From contig CALXSJ010000001.1 in NCBI GenBank assembly GCA_944391115.1, positions 129,169-193,168 on the forward strand: a stretch of DNA of 64,000 nt. The letters run 5' to 3'. The notes under the pieces are model-generated. The model ran no database searches. It was not told the DNA's origin and saw only the letters and a list, made by a program, of their open reading frames with translations. Source of the stretch: an uncultured Victivallales bacterium (lineage in GTDB: Bacteria; Verrucomicrobiota; Lentisphaeria; Victivallales; UBA1829). The position numbers and the translations under genes were made by a program. Numbering within the stretch: position 1 is the first letter of the stretch; each line of letters starts with the position of its first letter. Positions 1 through 8,106 of the stretch are shown here, piece by piece.

Positions 1-43
1 CTTCAAATGCTCCGACGACAACTGTGCCAAACGCTTTTTTCAT
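1..43 (-). CDS. Start of an unidentified gene running off the left edge
   Basis: Only the first 14 codons lie in the window, read leftwards from an ATG at 43-41. The start is preceded by a purine-rich site (GGAGAAAGGA) about 7 bases upstream. The visible peptide begins Met-Lys-Lys-Ala-Phe-Gly-Thr-Val-Val-Val-Gly-Ala-Phe-Glu. A short beta strand followed by Gly would fit a Rossmann-type N-terminus, but too little is visible to name a family. It is divergent from the IclR-type regulator gene that starts at 282, so the two may share a control region. Confidence 0.55.
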   Translation of the reverse strand, partial: MKKAFGTVVVGAFE

Positions 44-190
44 GGGATCGTCCTTTCTCCGGGATGTTTGCCGGCGTAATATAACGCCGTTCCGCGGAAG
101 GGAAAAGGGAAAATCGGTTTTTCCGCGTTTTTTTCAAGGGAATTGGTCTCTCCGTTCCGTCAAAAAAATGATGTTTTTTTATTTCAGCGC

Positions 191-219
191 TTGAATTATT
201 ATATTAATGATGATATCTT
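191..219 (+). promoter_or_regulatory. Candidate promoter of the IclR-type gene
   Basis: TTGAAT at 191-196, a 17-base spacer and TATCTT at 214-219. The -10 matches the sigma-70 consensus only partly, but spacing and orientation suit the gene at 282. Confidence 0.4.
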
Positions 220-240
220 TTTATATTCTTGGAACAAATC

Positions 241-255
241 TTCATTATTAATGAA
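241..255. promoter_or_regulatory. Perfect 7-bp dyad, candidate IclR operator
   Basis: TTCATTA-T-TAATGAA is a perfect inverted repeat 26 bases before the regulator start and just downstream of the candidate promoter. Its half-site TTAATGA recurs at about 204-210. A dyad here would suit autorepression by the adjacent IclR protein; this is inference. Confidence 0.4.
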
Positions 256-281
256 ATTTTATATTGAAACAAGGCTGTGAA

Positions 282-1031
282 ATGGTTCAGTCTTTTTCCC
301 GATGCATTGAAATTTTGAAAATCATTGCGGATTTTCCCGACGGGATCCGTCTTGCGGAGATTGCCAGAATTGCAAAACTGAATTATACGACGGTTTACAA
401 TCTGGCGGGCTCCATGATGAAGAGCGGGCTGATTCTGCGGGGGAAAGACCGTGCCCTGTTTCTGGGACCGCTGGTGACGGAACTGCACCTCCGGCGGGAG
501 CACGCGGAACTGATCCGTCATGCCCGGGGGCTGATGCGGGAACTGATTGCGGATTATCCGGCGGCGGGCCTAACTTATTCCCGCTTCACCGGGGGGGAGA
601 TTACCGCTTTCCTGAACCGCCCGCACGGATGGATGGGGGAGATTCGCGAGGCAAAAAGCGTGCTGCCTCCGTATCAGACCGTGGCGGGGCTGGTTTTTCT
701 CGCCTTTCTTCCGGAAAAGGAGGTGCGGACTCTCCGCGGGAATTTTCCGTTTGATTCGCGCAGTCTTGCCGCATGGGGATCGGAAGCGGCTCTGGATGGC
801 GCTGTGAAGCTCTGCCGGGAACGGTCGTTTTCCCGTCTGCCGTTCGATTCTCCGGATATCTGCCGGGTCGCCGTCCCGCTGTTCTGCAAAGGCAGGCTCT
901 CCGGGGCGTTGACATGCGCCTGTCCGAACCTGACGGGAAGCGGCGAACGGGAACTGCTCAAAAAACTGCGCGGGTTTACCGATGTGATTCTGGAGGAGCC
1001 GTCGCTGAACGGTTTTTTCCTTCAAGCGTAA
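282..1031 (+). CDS. IclR-family transcriptional regulator
   Basis: 249 aa, the usual length for IclR proteins. Residues about 1-60 form the winged helix-turn-helix, with the family's typical opening of a short Met-Val-Gln-Ser stretch and an isoleucine/leucine-rich first helix. The remainder matches the effector-binding domain in layout. A TTG lies in frame at 264, but ATG 282 is preceded by AAGG at 7 bases and gives the canonical N-terminus, so it is preferred. The next gene, an FAD oxidoreductase, follows after 27 bases with no terminator, suggesting one transcript and control of that enzyme by this regulator. The effector cannot be inferred. Confidence 0.88.
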   Translation: MVQSFSRCIEILKIIADFPDGIRLAEIARIAKLNYTTVYNLAGSMMKSGLILRGKDRALFLGPLVTELHLRREHAELIRHARGLMRELIADYPAAGLTYSRFTGGEITAFLNRPHGWMGEIREAKSVLPPYQTVAGLVFLAFLPEKEVRTLRGNFPFDSRSLAAWGSEAALDGAVKLCRERSFSRLPFDSPDICRVAVPLFCKGRLSGALTCACPNLTGSGERELLKKLRGFTDVILEEPSLNGFFLQA

Positions 1032-1058
1032 AAATACTCAACAAAAAAGGGGTTTGCA

Positions 1059-2315
1059 ATGGATTTTTCTGCTGATTATGATGTGGCTGTCGTCGGAGGC
1101 GGCATTGCCGGAGCGGCCGCCGCGCTTCAGGCCGCAAGGTCCGGGAAGAAAACGGTTCTGATTGAGAAGACTGTTCTGCTCGGGGGACTCGCCACAAGCG
1201 GGCTCGTTTACATTTATCTTCCGCTCTGTGACGGCTGCGGGCATCAGGTGACATGCGGGATCAGCGAGGAACTGCTGCGGAACAGCCTGTCGTATGGTCC
1301 CGGTGAAATCCCCCCGAACTGGCGGCATGAGAAGAATGCCCCCGAGCGCAGACGTCTGATGTGCTGTTTTTCACCGGCTTCCTTCATGCTTTCGCTGGAG
1401 GAGTTTCTCCTGCGCGAAAATGTGGACATCTGGTATGATACGCTGGTCTGCGGCGTGGAATTGTCCGGCCGGCGTGTGAGCGCGCTGATTGTGGAAAACG
1501 AAAGCGGGCGCGGGCGGATTGCCGTAAAATCCGCCGTGGACGCCAGCGGAACGGCGGTCGTATTCCGCCGGGCCGGAATTCCGTGCCTGGATGCGGACAA
1601 TTACCTGACCATGTGGTCGATCCAGTATCAGGCGGATGCGGCGGGCGGCTTTTTCGGCGACAAGGTGTCTCTCAGCACCGTGACGGCCAGTTCCCTGGAT
1701 CTGGAAACGCATCTCACGGCGCCTCCGGAACTGCTGGAGCGCATGTACGGGAAACATGCCGAAGCGGAGTATCATGATCTCATTACCTATCGCGGTGTGA
1801 CGGGAAAATCCGTCTCGCGCTTTATCCTGGAGAGCCACAGGATTCTTCTGGAACTCTACAAGATGAAATATGAACAGGGAAAATACGGGCGCAAGGATTT
1901 CTATCCCCTCAAGCTGCCGCTGATGCCGCAGTTCCGCAAGATCTACTGCGTGGAAGGCGAATATGTGCTGCAGACCGGCGAAAATGCGAAATATTTCGAG
2001 GATTCCGTCGGACTTCTGGCGGACTGGCGCAAAGCCGGGCCGGAGTATGTCTGGGAGGTTCCCTTCCGGACGCTGTATCCCAAGGAGAAGATCGGCGGCG
2101 TCGTTGCGGCCGGGCGCTGCACTGCCGCGCAGGGCGATGCCTGGGAGATTACCCGGGTGATTCCGAGTGCGGCCATGACGGGACAGGTCGCCGGACTGGC
2201 GGCGTCCATGTCCATCGACGCGGGAAAAGAGCTCTGGGAGCTGGATGTGCATCAGGTGCAGGACCGTCTCCGGGAGCTCGGATTCCCCATTCACCGGGCG
2301 GATGCCGGAATCTGA
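1059..2315 (+). CDS. FAD-dependent oxidoreductase (FAD_oxidored type)
   Basis: 418 aa. Residues 8-40 carry a clear Rossmann dinucleotide-binding motif (GGGIAG at 13-18, with an acidic residue ending the second strand near 37). The following leucine-glycine-glycine-leucine-alanine-threonine-serine-glycine stretch is typical of the FAD-binding oxidoreductases often found in polysaccharide-use loci of Bacteroidetes and Lentisphaerota. A Cys pair sits near residues 58-66. A C-terminal block (VAAGRCTAAQGDAWEITR) fits the flavin-contacting end of the fold. The start has an AAAAGGGG site 6 bases upstream. It probably shares a transcript with the IclR regulator. Substrate unknown. Confidence 0.85.
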   Translation: MDFSADYDVAVVGGGIAGAAAALQAARSGKKTVLIEKTVLLGGLATSGLVYIYLPLCDGCGHQVTCGISEELLRNSLSYGPGEIPPNWRHEKNAPERRRLMCCFSPASFMLSLEEFLLRENVDIWYDTLVCGVELSGRRVSALIVENESGRGRIAVKSAVDASGTAVVFRRAGIPCLDADNYLTMWSIQYQADAAGGFFGDKVSLSTVTASSLDLETHLTAPPELLERMYGKHAEAEYHDLITYRGVTGKSVSRFILESHRILLELYKMKYEQGKYGRKDFYPLKLPLMPQFRKIYCVEGEYVLQTGENAKYFEDSVGLLADWRKAGPEYVWEVPFRTLYPKEKIGGVVAAGRCTAAQGDAWEITRVIPSAAMTGQVAGLAASMSIDAGKELWELDVHQVQDRLRELGFPIHRADAGI

Positions 2316-2414
2316 AACGGCGTTTCCCGGCGTGAGTCTTTCTTTCGAACTTTTCGAAAAGGTGCGTGTCCATACCGGCGTGAACCTTGCAGAGTTCCGA
2401 AAGGAGGTCATCCC

Positions 2415-2594
2415 ATGGAGAAACAATTCACCATCCAGAATCCGCCGCAGCCCGCGGAGATCCGGGAGCGCTACGCCGGTTTTCTTTCCGGACTGCAGTG
2501 CTATCTGGACCACTACAGGCGGGGCTTCATCGACGGAATGAACGAACGGTTTGAACTCGGGAAGTCCGAAAAGACCCGTCCGGATGCAAACTGA
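2415..2594 (+). CDS. Small protein, 59 aa, with perfect ribosome binding site
   Basis: ATG at 2415 follows AAGGAGGTC at 2401-2409, an essentially perfect Shine-Dalgarno sequence at ideal spacing, and the frame runs to TGA at 2592-2594. The peptide begins Met-Glu-Lys-Gln-Phe-Thr-Ile-Gln-Asn-Pro-Pro-Gln-Pro and then becomes helical and charged, with Arg, Tyr, Asp and Glu. It has no signal peptide or membrane segment. It lies 99 bases after the FAD oxidoreductase in the same direction and could belong to that transcript. I do not recognise the family. The ribosome site is the main reason to believe it. Confidence 0.6.
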   Translation: MEKQFTIQNPPQPAEIRERYAGFLSGLQCYLDHYRRGFIDGMNERFELGKSEKTRPDAN

Positions 2595-2767
2595 CGGCGG
2601 ATGTTTCCGGAGTGCGGAAGGGTTTCCGCACTCCGGGGAGGAAGCCTTTTTCCGTTCGTCCGCCGCGTGCGGGTATCCGGGAAGAGGGAGTTCTTCCCGC
2701 CTGTTTTGAGTTCGCTTTCCTTTCCGGGTTCCGGTGGCCCGCGGCTCCTTCTATTTTGTTCCCCGGA

Positions 2768-2796
2768 TTGAAAGACAGCTTCCGGCAAGGTATATT
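2768..2796 (+). promoter_or_regulatory. Promoter of the U32-family gene
   Basis: TTGAAA at 2768-2773, exactly 17 bases, then TATATT at 2791-2796. The predicted transcript starts near 2803, about 33 bases before the chosen ATG at 2836. This argues against a longer protein starting at 2734. Confidence 0.65.
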
Positions 2797-2835
2797 ACCC
2801 GGAAAACGGATGTTTCTGGGGAAAGGATCGCGGCA

Positions 2836-5043
2836 ATGGAACTACTGGCACCGGCGGGAAATCTGGAATGCGCGCTTGCCGCGTTTGACGCGGGGGCGGA
2901 CGCCGTCTACTGCGGCTTGAAACGCTTCAACGCGCGCGAACGGACCGAAAATTTCTCTTTTGACGAGATGTCGCGTCTGATCGCGTATGCGCACAGACTC
3001 TCCCGGCGCGTCTATGTCACGTTCAACACGCTCGTCAAGGAGGATGAGCTTGACGAGGCGGCGCAGGAGCTCGCGCGTCTGGAGGAACTGCGGCCGGATG
3101 CCGTCATCGTGCAGGATCTCGGAGTCGTGCGGATTGCGCGCGAATATTTTCCGAAGCTCGTGCTGCACGGTTCGACCCAGATGGGGCTGCATAATTCCGC
3201 AGGACTCGCCTTTGCAAAGGATCTCGGACTTTCCCGCGTGATTCTGGAGCGTCAGACCACACTTGCCGAACTGGGAAAGATCATGCGCACAAAGCCGCCC
3301 GTCGAACTGGAAATATTCATTCACGGTGCGCTCTGCTGCTGTATTTCCGGCACCTGCCTGCTCTCCTCCTGGCTCGGCGGCTGGAGCGGAAACCGCGGCA
3401 AATGCAAGCAGCCGTGCAGGAGGCGTCACCGCTCCGCCGGAGGCAACGGATTCTTCCTTTCGGCGCAGGATCTCGCCACGCCGGAACTGATGCCCAGTCT
3501 GATGCGGACGGGGGTTGCATCCTTTAAAATCGAAGGGCGTCTCCGCCGCGCCGACTATGTCTCGAACGTCGTGACCGCCTACCGGATGCTGATGGACGCA
3601 TGTCTCGAGTCCGAAGAGGCGTTCCGCGCGAAGCTCCCCGAAGCGAAAACTTTTCTCGCCCGGACTTACGGACGGAAATGGTCGAACGGCTACTATACGA
3701 AAGAGTCCGCCGCGGCTCTCATCAAGCATGACGCGCTGGGAGGATCCGGACTCCTCTGCGCGAAAGTGGTCTCCACGTCTCCGAACGGTTTTACGATGAG
3801 CGCAAACCGCAATGTGTTTCTCGGCGACATGATCCGTGTTCAGCCGCCGAGCGGGGACGAGGGGCCGGCCTTCCGCGTCACGAAAATGACGTTTCACGGG
3901 AAAAACGTTTCCTGTGCGGGGAAAGGCGAAGAGGTTTTCGTTCATGCGGACAAGGAGATTCCGCGCGGCGGACTCGTCTACAAAATCGGCGAGCGCACGC
4001 CGGATTATTCCGCGCGCATTGCACAGCTTCCGCTCCGGCTGCCGCTTCTGGACATGGATGTGAAACTCTCGCGGACGCTCTGCCGTGTGGAAATCCTGGG
4101 ACGGGTTTATGAACAGGCGCTTGCTCTCTCCGAGGCGGAAAAACAGCCGCTTGACCCGGCGCATGTCGCGGAAGAGTTTTCCAAGCTGCGCGACGGGCGT
4201 TTTGAAGCGGGACGTGTGCATGTTTCGGTGTCCGGGAATCCGTTTCTTCCATCCAGTGTTCTCCGGCAGCTGCGGAAGGACTGTGCCGCCGCGCTTCTGC
4301 CGCTTCTTGATCCTGCGCGAAATGCGGAGAAAACGAAAAAGGCTCTGGCGCGCTTCCGGGCCGATCATGCCGCGCTGGCGCATCCGGAGCTCCGGGAGAA
4401 GGTGCCCGATACGGTCCTCCTTCCGCGGGGGAAACACCCGGGAATTGCCGCACGATGCGTCATCGCGCGGGAAATTGCGGATGACCCCGCGCCGCATGAG
4501 GAACTGCTTCTTCCGTTTTACATTCCGGAAAGCATGCTGGAGGAAGTGAAAACGGCGGTCCGCCGTTATGTCGGGAAGGGGGGGCGGACGATCCGGATCA
4601 CCTCGCCGGGACACTTCGCCCTGCTCGGGGAGTATCCGGAACTGACGCTCAAGACCTGCATGCCGCTTCCGGTCTGCAACTCGATGGCAATTGCGGAGCT
4701 GGCGCAGCGCGGCGTGTCGCTTGTCCAGGGGTGTCTGGAACTCGGGAAAACCGAGCTTGCCGCGCTCGCGCGGAAGTCGGTCCTGCCGTTTGAACTTTAC
4801 CGTTACGGCCGTCCGGTTCTGCTTTCGACGCGGGCCGCGCTGCCTGTGCACGGCAGAATGCTTGATGCGAAGGGGGATGCGTTTCTGGTGGAGAAACACG
4901 GCATTCTGACGCAGGTGCTGCCGGAAAAGGTTCTGAGCCTGCCCCGACTGGAGGAGGCGGACGCCTGTTTCCATGACCTGCGCGCGGCGGAAGAACATGA
5001 GCGTGATACGGCGCGCTTCAATTTCGACATTGCGCTTGCATGA
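2836..5043 (+). CDS. U32-family peptidase-like protein (RlhA type)
   Basis: 735 aa. The N-terminus (MELLAPAGN) and the stretch at residues 159-177 with a Cys triplet at 167-169 match the U32 signature. Further Cys residues at 174, 190 and 194 are in positions known in this family to hold an iron-sulfur cluster. The long C-terminal part after about residue 380 resembles the DUF3656 extension found in RlhA, which hydroxylates 23S rRNA C2501 in E. coli; RlhA is about 650 aa, so this one is somewhat long. An RNA-modifying role is therefore more likely than proteolysis. AAAGG lies 9 bases before ATG 2836, and the promoter at 2768 excludes upstream starts. It converges with the RlmI-like gene. Confidence 0.88.
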   Translation: MELLAPAGNLECALAAFDAGADAVYCGLKRFNARERTENFSFDEMSRLIAYAHRLSRRVYVTFNTLVKEDELDEAAQELARLEELRPDAVIVQDLGVVRIAREYFPKLVLHGSTQMGLHNSAGLAFAKDLGLSRVILERQTTLAELGKIMRTKPPVELEIFIHGALCCCISGTCLLSSWLGGWSGNRGKCKQPCRRRHRSAGGNGFFLSAQDLATPELMPSLMRTGVASFKIEGRLRRADYVSNVVTAYRMLMDACLESEEAFRAKLPEAKTFLARTYGRKWSNGYYTKESAAALIKHDALGGSGLLCAKVVSTSPNGFTMSANRNVFLGDMIRVQPPSGDEGPAFRVTKMTFHGKNVSCAGKGEEVFVHADKEIPRGGLVYKIGERTPDYSARIAQLPLRLPLLDMDVKLSRTLCRVEILGRVYEQALALSEAEKQPLDPAHVAEEFSKLRDGRFEAGRVHVSVSGNPFLPSSVLRQLRKDCAAALLPLLDPARNAEKTKKALARFRADHAALAHPELREKVPDTVLLPRGKHPGIAARCVIAREIADDPAPHEELLLPFYIPESMLEEVKTAVRRYVGKGGRTIRITSPGHFALLGEYPELTLKTCMPLPVCNSMAIAELAQRGVSLVQGCLELGKTELAALARKSVLPFELYRYGRPVLLSTRAALPVHGRMLDAKGDAFLVEKHGILTQVLPEKVLSLPRLEEADACFHDLRAAEEHERDTARFNFDIALA

Positions 5044-5050
5044 CACCCGT

Positions 5051-6244
5051 TTACCGGACGATGCTCACAATGCCCTTGAGGTAGAGCGCCTCGGGGAAGG
5101 AGAGCGGCACGGGATGGTCCGGCGCCTGGGAAAGTTCACGGAGGATCCGCGCCTCGCGCCCGGCGTCGAGCGCGGCATCGGCGGTAATCTTCTGAAACAG
5201 CGGGCGTTCCATCAGTCCTGAACAGGAGAAATTGACGAGAAGTCCTCCGGGGTTCAGAATCTGAAAACCCAGCAGGGCGATGTCCTTGTAGGCGCGGCAG
5301 CCGCGCATCAGGGCGTTTTTCGAGTCGATGAATTTCGGAGGGTCCAGAATCACCATGTCAAAGGTTCTGCCGGATTCGCGGCAGTGCCGCAGATAGGCAA
5401 AGACATCCGCTTCGACATTTTCATACGCGGATGCGGGGAGGCTGTTGACGCGGAAATTCTCCTCCGCGCACTCCAGGGCGGGGCGCGAGGAATCCACATT
5501 GGTCACATATGCGGCCCCTCCTTTCAGCGCGCAGACGCCGAAGGTGCCGGTATAGGCAAAACAGTTCAGAACGCGCCGTCCGGCGGAAAGCGAAGCGACC
5601 GTGCGCCGGTTTTCCTTCTGGTCAAGATAAAAACCGGTCTTGTGTCCGTGGAAGACGTCGACCCGGAAACGGAAGGTGTTTTCCAGGATGGAAAGCGATT
5701 CCGGCGGCATCTCTCCTGCAAGAAGGCCGGCGCATTCGGCAAGCCCCTCCTTTTTCCGCGCGGCAAGATCGGAACGCTCGTAGACGCCCCGGCAGTTTGT
5801 CTTTGCAAGAAGCGCATCGGCAATCACATGCTTGAAGAGTTCGGCTCCCGCGCTGGAGATCTGGACGACAATCCAGTCTCCGTAACGGTCGGCGGTCACT
5901 CCGGGAAGCCCGTCCGCCTCGGCGGCGAGCAGGCGGCATGCGCCTTGAGGCTCGTCATATCCGAGAAAGGCGCGGTATGCAAGCGCGCGGGCAATGCGCC
6001 GGACAAAAAAATCGGCATCAATCTGTTCCGCGGGATCGAAACTCCAGACACGGGCGCGGAGCTGGGAGTCGGGGGAATAGGCGCCGCGCGCGAGAAAACG
6101 TCCGTCGGACGCATGGATGGTGACGGTTGCGCCGCGTTCCGGACAGCCTTCGACACGTTCCACTGCACCGGAAAAAATCCATGGATGACGCCGCAGCAGG
6201 GATTTTTCGCGGCCTTTTTTCAGAAACAGCGCTCCTTCGTTCAT
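5051..6244 (-). CDS. rlmI: 23S rRNA cytosine-C5 methyltransferase, RlmI-like
   Basis: 397 aa, the family's usual length. Residues about 1-75 look like the PUA RNA-binding domain. A SAM-binding glycine motif lies at 227-236 (NCFAYTGTFG), the catalytic DPPKF at 301-305, and the nucleophilic Cys in the SCSG motif at 340-343. The fold and motif order match RlmI, which makes m5C1962 in 23S rRNA in E. coli; the exact target here is inferred. It follows the nitroreductase gene by 21 bases on the same strand and is probably cotranscribed with it and the cytidylate kinase fusion upstream. Confidence 0.88.
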   Translation of the reverse strand: MNEGALFLKKGREKSLLRRHPWIFSGAVERVEGCPERGATVTIHASDGRFLARGAYSPDSQLRARVWSFDPAEQIDADFFVRRIARALAYRAFLGYDEPQGACRLLAAEADGLPGVTADRYGDWIVVQISSAGAELFKHVIADALLAKTNCRGVYERSDLAARKKEGLAECAGLLAGEMPPESLSILENTFRFRVDVFHGHKTGFYLDQKENRRTVASLSAGRRVLNCFAYTGTFGVCALKGGAAYVTNVDSSRPALECAEENFRVNSLPASAYENVEADVFAYLRHCRESGRTFDMVILDPPKFIDSKNALMRGCRAYKDIALLGFQILNPGGLLVNFSCSGLMERPLFQKITADAALDAGREARILRELSQAPDHPVPLSFPEALYLKGIVSIVR

Positions 6245-6265
6245 GGGAAAACCTCTCCGGGCGCC

Positions 6266-6838
6266 TCAGCACCATTTCGTAATTGCGTCCACGGTCAGTT
6301 TCGGCACATGAAGCGTGTTGGTGCTGTCGAGATAGTAGCTGATGTCGGAACCGTCCGCAGCATCTTCGGAGACGGGCGATTCCGCCGGATGCCCGAGCGC
6401 GACCAGATAAAGAATCCGTTCCGGTTCCGCGACGTTGAGAATTTCCGCAATCGCCTCGCGCTTGTGCGACCCGATCCAGCAGCAGCCGATTCCGCGTTCC
6501 CATGCTGCGAATTCCATGCTCTGAATCGCGGCTCCGGCGTCAGCGTGCAGCAGAGGTCCCGGTTCGCAGGTGGAGACGACGGCGATAAAGGCGACGGGCG
6601 CGGTCTTCCCCGGCACGGGATCGCGGTGCGGGCGCACCAGAGCGGCATATGCCGTATGCGGCAGAATGCGGTTGACGAGTTCCGTTCCGGTCGCGACCAG
6701 ATAGCGCAGGCGCTGTTTGTTGGAGGCGCAGGAGGCGAGACGCGCGGCGTTCAGCACGGCACGGAGGTCTTCCCGTGTCAGCGGTTCCTGCGCGAACTGG
6801 CGGATGGTGCGGCGTTTCAAGAGTTCGGTGAATTCCAT
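6266..6838 (-). CDS. Nitroreductase-family flavoprotein
   Basis: 190 aa. The N-terminal block with RRTIRQF followed by an acidic turn and LNAARLASCASNKQ is the FMN-phosphate-binding start of the nitroreductase fold. The glycine-rich region near 126-140 and the C-terminal LVALGHP motif also fit. Such enzymes reduce nitro compounds, quinones or flavins with NAD(P)H, and the substrate cannot be read from sequence. It sits between the cytidylate kinase fusion gene and the RlmI-like gene in one minus-strand run. Confidence 0.82.
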   Translation of the reverse strand: MEFTELLKRRTIRQFAQEPLTREDLRAVLNAARLASCASNKQRLRYLVATGTELVNRILPHTAYAALVRPHRDPVPGKTAPVAFIAVVSTCEPGPLLHADAGAAIQSMEFAAWERGIGCCWIGSHKREAIAEILNVAEPERILYLVALGHPAESPVSEDAADGSDISYYLDSTNTLHVPKLTVDAITKWC

Positions 6839-6880
6839 AAAAGTCCTCCTGGCATTCCTGTTGAATCCTGTTGTTCCGCT

Positions 6881-7957
6881 TTATTTGAGAAGCTTGAGAA
6901 GCGCGGACGGCACGCGGGTGGGGCGGCTGGTTTTCATGTCCATGCAGGCATGGACCGTGTAGCCGTCGGCGAGCAGGCGGTCTCCGCAGCGGACTTCGCA
7001 CTCGATTTTGACGCGCACGCCCTTTGCTTCGGCGACACGTCCTGTGATGGTCAGACGGTCCTCGAAATGCGCGGAACTCTTATAGCGGCAGACCGCCTCG
7101 ATCACAGGCAGCGCGATCCCCTCTTTTTCCATCTGCAGGTAACTCAGTCCGGCGTCAATGAGCATCTCGCTGCGGAACATTTCAAAATATTTGAGGTAGT
7201 TTGCGTAATAGACAACCCCCATCTGGTCTGTGTCCGCATAAGGGACACGGTAGGTGAGAACCGTTTCTTTTTCCATGGTCTCCTTCTCCTTGATTTTGTC
7301 CAGCATGAACTGGAGCGTCTGGTGGTTTTCCCATTCACTGTTGTCGACAAGCACGGCGTCTTCGGCGCGTTTCAGCGGCGCCACGGCGCGTCTGCTGTCC
7401 TGTTCATCCCTCGCCGCGATGTCGCGCGCAACCGATTCGAGCGTCGCGCCGTCGAAGGTCTCGCCGCTCTGCGCGAGGCGTCGCCGTGCACGGACCATCG
7501 GGGACGCGGTCAGAAAGAACTTGAAGCGGGCGTCCGGGAAAACGGCCGTTCCGATATCGCGGCCCTCCATGACGATCCGTCCGAGCTTCGCCATTCCGCG
7601 CTGGAGATCGAGCAGCCATGCGCGGACGTTCGGCATGGTTGCGACTTTCGATGCGCCGGCGGCGATGTCCGCGCTGCGCAGCTCCTGTCCGGGAAAGATT
7701 CCGTCGATCCGGATGTCCGGCGGCGCGCCGGGCGCGGGCTTTTCATATGCAATCCGCGTATCGGCAAGAATCCGGTCGACCTCCTCCTGGCTGACGGTGT
7801 CGGGATCCAGCGCGTTTTTCCGGAGCTTCCATGCCACGGCGCGGTAGAGGGAACCCGTATTGATATAAGGGATTCCGAGGGCTTCGGAAAGATTCCGCGC
7901 GACCGTGCTTTTTCCGGAGGCCGCCGGACCGTCGATGGCGATGACGTCGGATGTCAT
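6881..7957 (-). CDS. cmk: Cytidylate kinase fused to 4HBT acyl-CoA thioesterase
   Basis: 358 aa in one uninterrupted frame. Residues 1-220 are a complete cytidylate kinase: P-loop GPAASGKST at 10-18, NTGSLYRA near 33-40, and the GRDIGTAVFPDA motif near 132-143. It phosphorylates CMP and dCMP. Residues 228-358 are a hotdog-fold thioesterase of the YbgC/YbaW type, with the active-site motif YADTDQMGVVYYANYL at 240-255. ATG 7957 is preferred over 7978 because AAAGGG lies 8 bases before it. The linker encodes Lys-Glu-Lys-Glu-Thr-Met because the DNA there is a double AAGGAG site, 9 and 3 bases before an in-frame ATG at 7276. The thioesterase could thus also be made alone. Confidence 0.88.
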   Translation of the reverse strand: MTSDVIAIDGPAASGKSTVARNLSEALGIPYINTGSLYRAVAWKLRKNALDPDTVSQEEVDRILADTRIAYEKPAPGAPPDIRIDGIFPGQELRSADIAAGASKVATMPNVRAWLLDLQRGMAKLGRIVMEGRDIGTAVFPDARFKFFLTASPMVRARRRLAQSGETFDGATLESVARDIAARDEQDSRRAVAPLKRAEDAVLVDNSEWENHQTLQFMLDKIKEKETMEKETVLTYRVPYADTDQMGVVYYANYLKYFEMFRSEMLIDAGLSYLQMEKEGIALPVIEAVCRYKSSAHFEDRLTITGRVAEAKGVRVKIECEVRCGDRLLADGYTVHACMDMKTSRPTRVPSALLKLLK

Positions 7958-7999
7958 GAGCAATGCCCTTTCAGTCATGAAAATTGAAAAATCTCCGGT

Positions 8000-8028
8000 A
8001 ATTTACATTGGAAAAGGCAATCCGTCAA
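8000..8028 (-). promoter_or_regulatory. Minus-strand promoter for the cytidylate kinase fusion operon
   Basis: Reading leftwards, TTGACG (8028-8023), 17 bases, then TAAATT (8005-8000). It is back to back with the hisD promoter. Confidence 0.55.
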
Positions 8029-8036
8029 GAATCCGA

Positions 8037-8065
8037 TTAGCATATTCGCAGATTTGATGTATAGT
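8037..8065 (+). promoter_or_regulatory. Promoter of hisD-hisC
   Basis: TTAGCA at 8037-8042, 17 bases, then TATAGT at 8060-8065. The predicted transcript start is about 35 bases before the hisD ATG. Confidence 0.6.
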
Positions 8066-8106
8066 ATACAGCGCAAAATATTCGGAACTTGGGGAAAGAG
8101 GAAAAA

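Noticed and set aside
2842-5046. 734-codon open frame on the minus strand
   Set aside because: It lies antisense to the U32 gene, has no ribosome site and encodes an Arg/His-rich peptide typical of shadow frames in G+C-rich coding DNA.
5384-7987. 867-codon open frame on the plus strand
   Set aside because: It spans three well-supported minus-strand genes in antisense. The peptide has no recognisable domain.
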